A stretch of 23,431 nucleotides of DNA, from positions 1 to 23,431 of the forward strand of contig JAQBPL010000304.1 in assembly GCA_028287545.1 (NCBI GenBank). Reading direction: 5' to 3'. Position numbers and translations under genes: made by a program. Below the pieces are notes generated by a model. It worked only from the letters and a program-made list of their open reading frames with translations, searched no databases and had not been told where the DNA came from. Shown piece after piece: positions 1-7,812 of this stretch (positions are counted from its first letter, which is position 1; each line of letters starts with the position of its first letter). This DNA comes from Vulcanimicrobiota bacterium (GTDB lineage: Bacteria; Eremiobacterota; Eremiobacteria; Baltobacterales; Baltobacteraceae).

Positions 1-185
1 ATCGGGCGTTCATCGATCGCATCCTGCAGTCGATCACGCAGGGCAGCAAAGGCGTATTCGTCGTGCTGCACCCCAACGATCGGATGCAGTACATGCTGCT
101 GAACACCAATCGCGCCGGCGCCATCGCCTTGCTCGCGAAGGTCATGCAGCGCACCGCCGAGGCGCTCGAAGCCGACCTCGACTGA
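1..185 (+). CDS. C-terminal fragment of an unidentified protein
   Basis: An open frame enters from the left edge (codons in phase with base 3) and ends at the TGA at 183-185, giving about 60 residues. The visible end reads as normal protein: a mixed helix/strand stretch with VFVVLHPNDRMQYMLLNT, then a helical tail ending in EALEADLD. Its stop is 2 bases from the end of the leftward protease gene, so the two genes converge with almost no spacer. I do not recognise the family. The missing N-terminal part would be needed to name it. Confidence 0.55.
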   Translation, partial: RAFIDRILQSITQGSKGVFVVLHPNDRMQYMLLNTNRAGAIALLAKVMQRTAEALEADLD

Positions 186-187
186 CC

Positions 188-1579
188 TCAGCGCGGCGTG
201 CAGCCGAGCGTTCCGGCCGCTTCGTCGAGTTCGATCACGCATTTCGTCCAGAGGCCGGCGCCCACGTGCGGCTCGCGCTGGGTGCGGCTCACCGTGGCGC
301 GCGCGACACCGAGCGGGACCGGGCCGAGCCGAACGTCGGGGATCGTGACGAAGAACGCATCGGTTCCGCCGGCGACGCCGACGGCGTGGCCGCGGTCCAC
401 CACGGGCCACTGCGGACCCACCCGATACTCGGCGTACCCGAGCGAGACGACGGAAGCGTCGCCGCTGTCGAAGAGGGCGCTCGCCTTCTGTCCGTCCAGT
501 GTGACCTCGACGCGCGGCACGCCCCCGACGAAGTGCAGCGCAACGGCGCCGCCCTGCGGTCCGCCGTGGGAGGCGGATATCTCGGCTCGCCCGCGGGTGC
601 GATCGAGGACCACGCGCACCTCGCCGAGCAGATCGGCTCCGATCACCACGTCGAAGCGGGCCGCTGAGACGTTCGGGATGACGGCGAAGCGGGCGTGCGC
701 GAAGCGGGCGGCACCCAGCGTCAGCGGTCCCGCCTCGACGAAGCCGGTCGCGAAACGGGAGAACCCGGCGAGTTCGAGCTCGCCGCGGGGTTCGAGACCG
801 AGCGCCTCGGCGAGCGGCAGGACGACCGCGCTCGGCGTCGCGCCGGTATCGAGCAGGCAGCGCACGGCGCGGCCCCCCAGCGTGCACGGAACAATCGGCA
901 CGGCGTCGGTGCCGAGCGCCGCTGCACCGTCGCCGGAAAAGGTGACGGCCACGCCGGCGGGCGGCTGCAGCGGTTCGGCCGGTGCGGATGCGGTCTCCAG
1001 CGAGAACTCTTCGAGTTCGCCGCGCCGTTCGAGCGCGAACGACGCGCCCTCCGCCCGCACGTAGCGGCGATAGCTTTCGATCTCCCGGCCGTGCTCGGTC
1101 GCGACACTGCGCAGCTGATGGGTGACGGGGTCGAGCCGGGCGACCAATGCTTCGCCGCCGCGGGCGCGCACGAGCCAAGCGTCGCGCCCGGCGGCTTCGA
1201 CCGAGCCACCGGCTGTGCGAAAGCCGGGCTCGGCGAACGCGAACGAGGCGATTGCCGCGAGCGTGCGCCAGACCGGCAGCGAGGCGTCCTCGTCGGGGAG
1301 CGGCACTTCGTTCAGGCCGAACGCCCAGCGGTGTACGCCGTCGAACCACGAGCCGCTGCAGACCTCGGCGACGCAGCGCCGGAAGACGCGCGTCGTGCCC
1401 TGCTGGTCGAGCGTTTCTACGGTGCGGCGGCCTTCGACCGCCCGGGTCGCCGTGCCGCGCACGTGCCGCAGGGCCGGGTGACCGTTTGCAGCCGCGGCGA
1501 GGGCAAGCGGATCCGGGGGAGCCGCCGCGCCCAAGGTGACCGCGGCGGCAAGCGCCGCGAGACGCTTCGCGAAACGCAT
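188..1579 (-). CDS. Exported retropepsin-like aspartic protease, two-domain
   Basis: The 463-residue protein begins with a Sec-type signal peptide (MRFAKRLAALAAAVTLGAAA, residues 1-20 or slightly longer), so it acts outside the cytoplasm. Residues about 35-200 are an uncharacterised N-terminal region. Residues about 215-335 carry the retroviral-type aspartic protease signature LLDTGA (Asp244-Thr-Gly) followed by VVIGADLL (311-318). Residues about 345-463 repeat the fold, with LFDSGD (Asp371-Ser-Gly) and HVGAGLW near the end. Two D-[ST]-G half-sites in one chain could make an intramolecular pseudo-dimer, as in pepsins, whereas viral retropepsins dimerise. This is inferred from the motifs. The ATG start at 1579 lies 4 bases from the likely start of the divergent gene. 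Substrate unknown. Family assignment is confident, activity less so. Confidence 0.8.
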   Translation of the reverse strand: MRFAKRLAALAAAVTLGAAAPPDPLALAAAANGHPALRHVRGTATRAVEGRRTVETLDQQGTTRVFRRCVAEVCSGSWFDGVHRWAFGLNEVPLPDEDASLPVWRTLAAIASFAFAEPGFRTAGGSVEAAGRDAWLVRARGGEALVARLDPVTHQLRSVATEHGREIESYRRYVRAEGASFALERRGELEEFSLETASAPAEPLQPPAGVAVTFSGDGAAALGTDAVPIVPCTLGGRAVRCLLDTGATPSAVVLPLAEALGLEPRGELELAGFSRFATGFVEAGPLTLGAARFAHARFAVIPNVSAARFDVVIGADLLGEVRVVLDRTRGRAEISASHGGPQGGAVALHFVGGVPRVEVTLDGQKASALFDSGDASVVSLGYAEYRVGPQWPVVDRGHAVGVAGGTDAFFVTIPDVRLGPVPLGVARATVSRTQREPHVGAGLWTKCVIELDEAAGTLGCTPR

Positions 1580-1583
1580 CGAA

Positions 1584-1880
1584 GTGGAACTGCACCCTCT
1601 CGACGGCTACCTCCTCGACGACACGCCCAGCAAGGGCGAAGCGATCGCCGCGGTGCTGCGCGATCGCTCGAGCGATCCTCGCGCGCAACCCTTCTACCGG
1701 GCGCTCGACGCGCTGGGCGCGCGCGCGGCGGACGAAGCACTGCTCGCGCTGCGGCTGGTCCTGGCCGGCCGGGCACCGACCGATGATGCGGTCGTCGCGG
1801 TGCGGGCGGCGCGGAGCCGCGCAAAAACGGGCGCCGCCGGCGCCCGCGAAGCCTATTTTGCGCTGATAGGGGCGGATTGA
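1584..1880 (+). CDS. Small hypothetical protein (about 98 aa)
   Basis: This open frame has strong coding composition and ends 28 bases before the next gene. GTG at 1584 is preferred. The other in-frame GTG (1536) would give 114 residues, but its extra 16 residues are low-complexity Ala/Arg that is simply the antisense of the neighbouring signal-peptide region. The protein is predicted to be soluble and mostly helical, rich in Ala, Arg and Asp, with no signal peptide, membrane segment or recognised motif. It may be the first gene of the rightward run leading into the peptidoglycan-recycling operon. Function not recognised. Confidence 0.55.
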   Translation: MELHPLDGYLLDDTPSKGEAIAAVLRDRSSDPRAQPFYRALDALGARAADEALLALRLVLAGRAPTDDAVVAVRAARSRAKTGAAGAREAYFALIGAD

Positions 1881-1908
1881 GCGGGAGCGGAACGCTGGGA
1901 GTCCTTCG

Positions 1909-2286
1909 ATGCGTTCTCTCCTCGCAATGCCCCCTTTCGCACCCGTCGTTCTGGCGTTGGGTCTCGTCCTCACGCCCATGGCCGCCTTTGCAGGCACCAA
2001 GCCGCCCGCGCCGACGGCGAGCCCGCAGGCTGACCAAAGTGTGCGCGAGGGCGGCATCATCGAGGGACGCGTGACGAACGTCGATTACAACCGCGGCGTG
2101 ATCAGCGTCGATTCGACGACGCAGGGCAAGGTCGACGTCTCCACGATGCCGACCACGTCGGTGACGACGGCCGATCCGGGTTATCACACGCTGACCGACG
2201 TCTCGAAGGGGTCGAAGGTACAGATCTTCATCTCGCGCACCGCAGGCAAACTGGTCGCGCAGATCATCCACCTGCTCAAACACTAA
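1909..2286 (+). CDS. Small exported protein, probable beta-rich domain
   Basis: The protein has 125 residues. ATG at 1909 is preceded by TGGGAG at 1896-1901, a good ribosome-binding site with 7 bases spacing. Residues 1-28 are a typical signal peptide ending in AAFA. The mature part opens with a short Pro/Ala linker, then a compact beta-rich segment (EGRVTNVDYNRGVISVDS, KGSKVQIFI, KLVAQIIHLL) resembling small OB- or SH3-like periplasmic domains; this is a guess from strand pattern only. It resembles the exported protein at 8236 in size and layout, but I see no clear sequence identity. It is 10 bases upstream of nagZ and probably co-transcribed with it. Confidence 0.7.
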   Translation: MRSLLAMPPFAPVVLALGLVLTPMAAFAGTKPPAPTASPQADQSVREGGIIEGRVTNVDYNRGVISVDSTTQGKVDVSTMPTTSVTTADPGYHTLTDVSKGSKVQIFISRTAGKLVAQIIHLLKH

Positions 2287-2296
2287 ACGACGCAGC

Positions 2297-3868
2297 ATGC
2301 TGCCCCTCGACGCCCGGGAAATGGGTCTGGAGGCCTTGGCGCGCGGCGTCATCGGCGTCGGTTTCGAAGGTGCCGATCCGAGCACGGCGCCGCTCGACGC
2401 GCTGCGCGCATTCGGCCCGGGCGGCATCATCCTCTTCGGGCGCAACGTCGGCGACGCGGGCGCCCTGCGCGCGTTGGTCGCGGCGCTGCGCGAGACCGGC
2501 GCCCCGCCGCCGCTGATCACGATCGATCAAGAAGGCGGCCGCGTCGCGCGCATCCGTGAGGGCGTCGCGGCCCTGCCGTCGGCGATGGCGGTCGGCGCCG
2601 GCGGCGACGCGGCGGCGGCCGATGCGCTCGCGACGCTGCTCGGCCGCGATCTCGCGCGGCTCGGCGTGGGCGCCGATTTCGCGCCGGTCGCGGATCTGTC
2701 GCTGCAGCCGGCGAGCCGGGTGATCGGGACGCGTGCGTTCGGCGACGATCCGGAGCGCGTCGCAGCGTTCGTCACCGCGTTCGCGCGAGGGCTCGAACGC
2801 GGCGGCGTCGCCGCGGCGCTGAAGCATTTTCCCGGTCACGGCTCGACCGCGGAGGATTCGCACGTCGCGTTTCCGCGCGTCACCGCCGATGCAGCGACGC
2901 TGCGCGCGCGCGACCTCGTCCCGTTCGCGCGGGCGATCGCTGCGCACGCCGCGTCGATCGTCATGACCGCGCACGTCGTGATCGACGCGTTCGACGCAGA
3001 CCATCCGGCGACGCTCTCGCGCGCGGTGCTCACCGGCGTGCTGCGCGACGAGCTCGGATTCGGGGGCGTCGTCGCGACCGATTGTCTGGAGATGGACGCG
3101 ATCGCGCGCGGCGTCGGGACGGTGCGCGGCGCCGTCGAAGCCCTCGCGGCGGGCGCCGACCTGCTCTTGATCAGCCATCATCTCGACCTCGCGCACGAAG
3201 CGGCCGACGCCATCGCGGCGGCGGTTCGCGCCGAACGCATTCCGGAGCAGCGGCTGCGCGAGGCGTACGCGCGCATGTTGGCGCTGCGGAACCGCTTTGC
3301 GGCGGTCGTTCCGTACGCGGAGCCCCTCGACGAGGAGGCGCCGCTCGACGCGGCCCGGCGTGCGGTGACGGTGCTGCGTGGTGACGCAAGGCTCGCCGCG
3401 GACAAGGCGGTTACCGTGATCTCGTTCGAAGGCGCGTTGACGGATAACGCTGCCGCGTCCGGCGCGCGCGCGCGAGCCGTCGAGGAGCCGTCGCTGAGCT
3501 CCGCGCTGCGGCGGCGGCGCTGGAAGAGCGAGGTGATGCGCGTTCCGCTGGAACCGGATGGCGACGACGTCGACTTGCTGCTCGAACACGTCGCGCGCCT
3601 CGGCGAACGCGAATTCGTGATCGTCACGCGCAGCGCGCACCTCTACCCGGCGCAACGCGACGCGGTCGCGCGGATTCTGGCGGCGGTTCCGGAGGCCCTG
3701 ATCGTCTCGGCACGCGAGCCGTACGACGCGGCAATGTGGCCGCAGGCCCGGCGGATCGCGTGCATCTACGGCGATCAGCCGCTCGCCTTCGAAGGCTGCG
3801 CCGACGTCCTCTCCGGGCGCGCCGAGCCGTGCGGCGTCCTCCCGGTTCGCTTGCCCGCGCACGCGTGA
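2297..3868 (+). CDS. nagZ: Beta-N-acetylglucosaminidase NagZ (GH3), two-domain form
   Basis: This enzyme releases GlcNAc from GlcNAc-(anhydro)MurNAc muropeptides. The GH3 TIM barrel spans about 10-345: DQEGGRV at 77-83, the NagZ signature KHFPGHG at 176-182 with D187-S-H189 on the histidine loop, and TDCLEMDAI with the presumed nucleophile Asp262. Residues about 350-523 form an extra C-terminal domain. The two-domain layout is like Bacillus NagZ (YbbD) rather than the roughly 340-residue single-domain enteric form. No signal peptide is visible, so action is probably cytoplasmic. ATG 2297 has only a weak ribosome-binding site; Met9 is an alternative start. Its stop overlaps the next start as GTGA, making it the first gene of a tightly coupled recycling operon. 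Confidence 0.93.
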   Translation: MLPLDAREMGLEALARGVIGVGFEGADPSTAPLDALRAFGPGGIILFGRNVGDAGALRALVAALRETGAPPPLITIDQEGGRVARIREGVAALPSAMAVGAGGDAAAADALATLLGRDLARLGVGADFAPVADLSLQPASRVIGTRAFGDDPERVAAFVTAFARGLERGGVAAALKHFPGHGSTAEDSHVAFPRVTADAATLRARDLVPFARAIAAHAASIVMTAHVVIDAFDADHPATLSRAVLTGVLRDELGFGGVVATDCLEMDAIARGVGTVRGAVEALAAGADLLLISHHLDLAHEAADAIAAAVRAERIPEQRLREAYARMLALRNRFAAVVPYAEPLDEEAPLDAARRAVTVLRGDARLAADKAVTVISFEGALTDNAAASGARARAVEEPSLSSALRRRRWKSEVMRVPLEPDGDDVDLLLEHVARLGEREFVIVTRSAHLYPAQRDAVARILAAVPEALIVSAREPYDAAMWPQARRIACIYGDQPLAFEGCADVLSGRAEPCGVLPVRLPAHA

Positions 3869-4917
3869 GCGACCGTTTCGCGGCGCTCGACCAGGCCGTG
3901 CGGGCCGAACTCGGCACGCGCTTCAGCGCGGCCGTCGTGCGTGTCGAACGCGCGGGGCGCGCGTGTTTCGAGCGGGCCTACGGCCGCACGCGCGCGACGG
4001 AGGAGGCACAACCGTGCTGGGTCGACACGCGGTTCGATCTCGCTTCGATCACCAAGGTGTTCGTCGCGACCGTCACGCTCGACGATGCGGCGCGCGGTGC
4101 GCTCGCGCTCGACGGGCCGCTGGTCGCGCTGGTGCCGGAGTGGCGCGGCACCGCGCACGAGCCGATCTCGCTGCGCGCGATCCTCTCGCACACTGCCGGC
4201 TTCAAGAGCGGCGCCGACTATCGCACGCTGCTCGATCGGGACGTCGAAGCGTTCGCGCTGACCGAGCCGCTCGGCGGCGCACCCGGCGAGCGCGTCGTGT
4301 ACAGCGACCTCGGCTTCATCGCGCTCGGGACCATCCTCGCGCGGCTGCACGGACGCTCGCTCGCCGCCGTCGTCGCCGAACGGCTGCGCGGCTGGGGCGC
4401 GGCGTCGACCGCGTACCTTCCGCGCGCGCGGGACCTGGCGGCGATCCCCGCGACCGAAACCGACGCTTGGCGCGGCAGCGTGCAGGGCACGGTCCACGAC
4501 GAAAAGGCGCATCTGCTCGGCGGCGTCGCCGGGCACGCCGGACTGTTCGGCACCGCGCGCGACGTCGCGCTGCTCGGCGAGTGGTACCTCGCGGCGCTGC
4601 GCGGACGCGTTACGCCGCTCGATGCGGACATCGCGCGCGAAGCGCTCCGCGAACAGGCGTACGACCCGGTGCTGCGGCGCGGCCTCGGCTGGGCGCTCAA
4701 GACCAGCGACGAGAACTCGTGCGGGCCGCTGATGTCGCCGGACGCGTTCGGACACACGGGGTTCACCGGTACGAGCATTTGGGTCGATCCCGAGCGCGAC
4801 CTCAGCGTGGTGCTGCTCACCAACGCCGTGCATTACGGGCGCACCGACATCCGGCTCATTCGCAGCGCCGCGTGCGACGCGGCGATCGAAGCGCTGGAGG
4901 AAGCGGTGCCGTGCTGA
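3865..4917 (+). CDS. Beta-lactamase-fold serine hydrolase, probable AmiE-type MurNAc-L-Ala amidase
   Basis: The 350-residue protein starts at GTG 3865, overlapping the nagZ stop as GTGA. Longer readings of this frame lie inside nagZ. The class C beta-lactamase/S12 fold is marked by the Ser61-Ile-Thr-Lys64 nucleophile motif, Tyr146-Ser-Asp148 as second motif and His297-Thr-Gly299 as third (KTG-like) motif. A conserved-looking stretch VHDEKAHLLGGVAGHAGLFG lies at about 210-229. In Bacillus subtilis the gene beside nagZ, amiE (ybbE), is annotated with this fold and removes stem peptides from MurNAc after NagZ action. The operon position here supports the same role, but other S12 esterases or transpeptidase relatives look similar. 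There is no signal peptide, so the product would be cytoplasmic, unlike the exported Bacillus protein. Confidence 0.82.
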   Translation: MSDRFAALDQAVRAELGTRFSAAVVRVERAGRACFERAYGRTRATEEAQPCWVDTRFDLASITKVFVATVTLDDAARGALALDGPLVALVPEWRGTAHEPISLRAILSHTAGFKSGADYRTLLDRDVEAFALTEPLGGAPGERVVYSDLGFIALGTILARLHGRSLAAVVAERLRGWGAASTAYLPRARDLAAIPATETDAWRGSVQGTVHDEKAHLLGGVAGHAGLFGTARDVALLGEWYLAALRGRVTPLDADIAREALREQAYDPVLRRGLGWALKTSDENSCGPLMSPDAFGHTGFTGTSIWVDPERDLSVVLLTNAVHYGRTDIRLIRSAACDAAIEALEEAVPC

Positions 4918-6026
4918 TCGCGGGCGTGCTGTCGGGCACGTCGCTCGACGGCATCGACGTCGCGGTGTGCGACGTCCGGCTGCGCGACGACGGCGCTTCG
5001 GTGGCGTGCGAGCGGTTCGCGACGGTTCCCTTCGACGAGGCGCTGCGCGCGCGCATCGTCGCGGCGTATCCGCCGGCGCCGGTCGGCGCGCTCGAACTCT
5101 CGGCGCTGCACGCCGCGATCGGTGAGGCGTTCGGCGACGCGGTGGTCGCGGTGGCGGGCGGTCGTGCGATCGAGGCGGTCGCTTCGCACGGCGTGACGCT
5201 GGCGCACGACAACGCCGCGCGTCACACGCTGCAGCTGGGCGATGCGTTCCGTATCCGCGAGCGGACCGGCACGACCGTCGTGTTCGATTTTCGTTCCGCC
5301 GATACGGCGGCGGGCGGAACGGGCGCGCCGCTCGTGCCATTCGTCGACGCGCTGCTCTTCGCCGAGCACGCGCCGTGCGTCGCGCTGAACCTGGGCGGCA
5401 TCGCGAACATGACCGTGCTGCCGGAAGGGATCGCGTTCGACACCGGACCGGCGAATTTGCCGAGCGATACTTACCTGCAATCGCGCAGCGGCGGCGCGCA
5501 GCGATACGACCGCGACGGCGCGCTCGCACGCGCCGGACGGATCGACGAACCGCTGCTGGCACGTCTGCTCGACGATCCGTACTTTCCAGCCGCTCCGCCG
5601 AAGACGACCGGCCGCGAAGAGTACGGTGCGCCGTTCGTGGCGCGCTGGCGCGACGCGCTGGATCGCCTGCCGCTCGCCGATGCGGTCGCGACGCTCGCCG
5701 CGCTCACCGTGCGCAGCGTCGCCGGCGCGATCGCCGCCTATGCACCCCACGCGCGGCTGGCGATCGTCAGCGGTGGCGGCGCGCGCAACCCGGCGCTGCT
5801 CGAGGGCTTGCGCGCCGCGCTCCCGCAGGTCGAGGTCGCGACCTCGGACGCTTTCGGCATCGATGCCGACGCGAAGGAGGCGGTGGCGTTCGCGGTCCTG
5901 GGCGCGATGACGCTCGTCGGCCGCGCGGCTGGCCTGCCGCGGGTCACCGGCGCGCGCGGGCCACGCGTGCTCGGCGCCATCGCCCCGGGCGGATCGACCT
6001 CGCCCCCGGAGAAGAGCGTCCGGTGA
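4911..6026 (+). CDS. anmK: Anhydro-N-acetylmuramic acid kinase
   Basis: This enzyme opens the 1,6-anhydro ring and phosphorylates anhMurNAc to MurNAc-6-phosphate with ATP. The 371-residue length matches the family. Motifs in order: GVLSGTSLDGID (5-16, first phosphate loop), SHGVT (92-96), LGGIANMT (161-168), FDTGPAN (176-182), PPKTTGREEYG (229-239), SGGGARN (287-293) and DAKEAVAFA (320-328). GTG 4911 is chosen because it sits directly before the glycine-rich loop, has GGAGG at 4896-4900, and overlaps the previous stop by 7 bases (GTGCTGA). The frame is open far upstream, but that extension is a Arg-rich shadow of the preceding gene. The usual DTGPGN motif reads DTGPAN here, a mild variation. 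Confidence 0.93.
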   Translation: MLIAGVLSGTSLDGIDVAVCDVRLRDDGASVACERFATVPFDEALRARIVAAYPPAPVGALELSALHAAIGEAFGDAVVAVAGGRAIEAVASHGVTLAHDNAARHTLQLGDAFRIRERTGTTVVFDFRSADTAAGGTGAPLVPFVDALLFAEHAPCVALNLGGIANMTVLPEGIAFDTGPANLPSDTYLQSRSGGAQRYDRDGALARAGRIDEPLLARLLDDPYFPAAPPKTTGREEYGAPFVARWRDALDRLPLADAVATLAALTVRSVAGAIAAYAPHARLAIVSGGGARNPALLEGLRAALPQVEVATSDAFGIDADAKEAVAFAVLGAMTLVGRAAGLPRVTGARGPRVLGAIAPGGSTSPPEKSVR

Positions 6027-6928
6027 TCTGCGTAGGAGTCGACGCGGGCGGGACATCGACGGTCGCCGCCCTGTCCGAAGATGGTGAGTTCCGCCGCGTC
6101 GAGCGCGGCCCCGGTGCGAACGCGACGACGCTCGGCGTCGACGATGCGGCCGACGCCGTGATCGGCACGATTCGCGCCGTGCTCGCCGGCGCGAAGCCGA
6201 CCGCGATTCACGTCGGCGCCGCGGGCAGCGGCCGCCCGCGCATCGCCGCGGCGCTCCGGGACGACATCGCAAGCGCCTTCCCGCACGCGCACGTCGCCGT
6301 CGGCGACGACGCGGCGATCGCCCTGCGCGGAGCAATCCCGCACGGTGACGGCGCGGTGCTGATCGCGGGGACCGGTTCGGTCGCGTACGCGGAACACGGC
6401 GATCGAATGCAGCGGGTGGGCGGCCTCGGCTATCTCGCGGGCGACGAGGGTTCGGGGTTCTGGATCGGGATGCAGGCGGTGAAGTTGTACGGCCGCGTGC
6501 TCGACGGCCGCGCGCAGCGCGATGAGACCACGGATCTCGCCGCGCGGGCGCTCGGCGTCTCCGATCGCGACGGGCTGCTCGACGCGCTGTACGACGCGCC
6601 GCTCAAACCGGCGCAGATCGCCGCGCTCGCGCCAAGCATCATCGCCTTCGCGGGGAAAGGGAACCGCGCGTCGACCAAGATCGTGCAGCAAGCCGCCTCG
6701 GAATTGGGCGACCTGCTCAAGTCGGTGCTGCGCACGTCGGGCCTGCTCGAAGCGACGCCGCAGATCGCGCTCTCCGGCGGCCTGCTCGAAGAGAACAGCC
6801 TGTTGACGTTTCTGCTCGAGACGCGTTTGAACGGCGACGTCCCCGGTGTGACGATCGTGAAGGGCAAAGGTGACGCAGCGCGCGGCGCGCTGCGCTTGGC
6901 GGAGCGCGCGGCGGAAGCCGCGGCGTGA
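6023..6928 (+). CDS. BadF/BadG-family N-acetylglucosamine / N-acetylmuramic acid kinase
   Basis: The 301-residue protein has an ASKHA sugar-kinase fold. DAGGTST (7-13) is phosphate loop 1, VGDDAA (93-98) holds the likely catalytic Asp, AGTGSV (115-120) is loop 2, GGLGYLAGDEGSG (133-145) is the family hallmark, and SGGLLEEN (251-258) is the adenosine region. It would phosphorylate GlcNAc (released by NagZ) and/or MurNAc (released by the amidase), as NagK- and MurK-type kinases do. Sequence alone does not decide between them. GTG 6023 overlaps the anmK stop as GTGA and is preceded by GGAGAAGAG. Having both this kinase and AnmK lets the cell use both anhydro and reducing MurNAc. No signal or membrane segment. 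Confidence 0.88.
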   Translation: MICVGVDAGGTSTVAALSEDGEFRRVERGPGANATTLGVDDAADAVIGTIRAVLAGAKPTAIHVGAAGSGRPRIAAALRDDIASAFPHAHVAVGDDAAIALRGAIPHGDGAVLIAGTGSVAYAEHGDRMQRVGGLGYLAGDEGSGFWIGMQAVKLYGRVLDGRAQRDETTDLAARALGVSDRDGLLDALYDAPLKPAQIAALAPSIIAFAGKGNRASTKIVQQAASELGDLLKSVLRTSGLLEATPQIALSGGLLEENSLLTFLLETRLNGDVPGVTIVKGKGDAARGALRLAERAAEAAA

Positions 6929-7812
6929 GCGAACTCCCGGCGACCGAGTCGGTCGATCCCGCCACCGCACAGATCGATCGGCTCGACGACGTCGCGCTGG
7001 CGCGCGCGCTGATCGAGACGCACCGTGCCGCGATCGACGCGGCGCTCGCCGCGAGCGGTGATATCGCGCGCGCAACGGCGCTGGTCGCCGGCGCGATAGA
7101 ACGCGGCGGCCGCGTCGTGCTGATCGGCGCCGGGACGAGCGGACGCCTCGCCGTGCTCGACGCATCCGAGCTTCCGCCGACGTTCGGCGTCGATCCCGCG
7201 CTCGTGCAGGGCCGCATCGCGGGCGGCGACCGCGCGTTGCGCACCGCCGTCGAAGGTGCCGAAGACGACGCCGTCGCCGGCGCCGCGGCGGTCGCGGACG
7301 TCACGGCGAACGACGTCGTCATCGGGATCTCGGCCAGCGGCGGCGCGCCGTTCGTGCGCGCCGCGCTGCGCGCGTCTCGCGAATCCGGCGCGGCGACGGT
7401 CGCGATTGCGAACGCCCCGGGCAGCGTCCTCGCCGCGGAGGCGGACGTCGCGATCGTCGCCGCGACCGGTGCCGAGCCGATCGCCGGCTCGACCCGCATG
7501 CGGGCCGGAACCGCGCAGAAAATCGTCCTCAACGCGATCTCGACCGGCGCGATGATTCGGCTCGGAAAGACCTACGGCAACCGGATGGTCGACCTCGTCG
7601 CGACGAACGCGAAGCTGCGCGCGCGCGGCGAGCGGCTGGTGCACGAGCTTGCGGGCGATGCGGTCGACGCCGCGGCGCTGCTCGCGGCCGCCGGCGGTTC
7701 GGTCAAGACGGCCGTCGTCATGGGCCGGCGCGGGGTCGAACGCGAGGAAGCGGAACGGCTGCTGCGCGCGGCGAGCGGCCGGCTCGCGCGCGTCATCGAC
7801 GCAGCAGGCTGA
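6925..7812 (+). CDS. murQ: N-acetylmuramic acid 6-phosphate etherase
   Basis: This enzyme cleaves the D-lactyl ether of MurNAc-6-P to give GlcNAc-6-P and D-lactate in the cytoplasm. The 295 residues match the family size. An SIS sugar-phosphate domain spans about 45-215, with GAGTSGRLAVLDASE (68-82; Glu82) and AVEGAEDD (108-115; Glu113), matching in context the two catalytic glutamates known for E. coli MurQ. Further motifs are SASGGAPFV (136-144) and GSTRMRAGTAQK (188-199). The C-terminal helical region carries the TNAKLRAR pattern. GTG 6925 overlaps the kinase stop as GTGA. The last 20 bases overlap the end of the leftward acetyltransferase gene, so no terminator separates the convergent genes. 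Confidence 0.95.
   Translation: MSELPATESVDPATAQIDRLDDVALARALIETHRAAIDAALAASGDIARATALVAGAIERGGRVVLIGAGTSGRLAVLDASELPPTFGVDPALVQGRIAGGDRALRTAVEGAEDDAVAGAAAVADVTANDVVIGISASGGAPFVRAALRASRESGAATVAIANAPGSVLAAEADVAIVAATGAEPIAGSTRMRAGTAQKIVLNAISTGAMIRLGKTYGNRMVDLVATNAKLRARGERLVHELAGDAVDAAALLAAAGGSVKTAVVMGRRGVEREEAERLLRAASGRLARVIDAAG

Noticed and set aside
198..1786. Several long plus-strand open frames across the protease gene
   Set aside because: They are Arg/Pro/Ser-rich with no motifs and lie opposite a gene with a signal peptide and two D-[ST]-G motifs; they are shadows due to high GC.
2276..3862. 528-residue minus-strand open frame opposite nagZ
   Set aside because: Arg/Asp/His-rich low-information translation, whereas the plus strand shows full GH3 motifs.
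3736..3864. N-terminal extension of the serine hydrolase into nagZ
   Set aside because: The extension is an Arg-rich shadow; the GTGA overlap at 3865 matches the operon pattern.
3963..4910. Apparent 687-residue fusion upstream of anmK
   Set aside because: The first 316 residues are Arg-rich shadow of the serine hydrolase gene; the real start is GTG 4911 just before the phosphate loop.
3865..4917. Antibiotic-resistance beta-lactamase
   Set aside because: Motif context (VHDEKA...GGVAGHAGLF, no signal peptide) and operon position fit a peptidoglycan-recycling hydrolase better than a periplasmic resistance enzyme.
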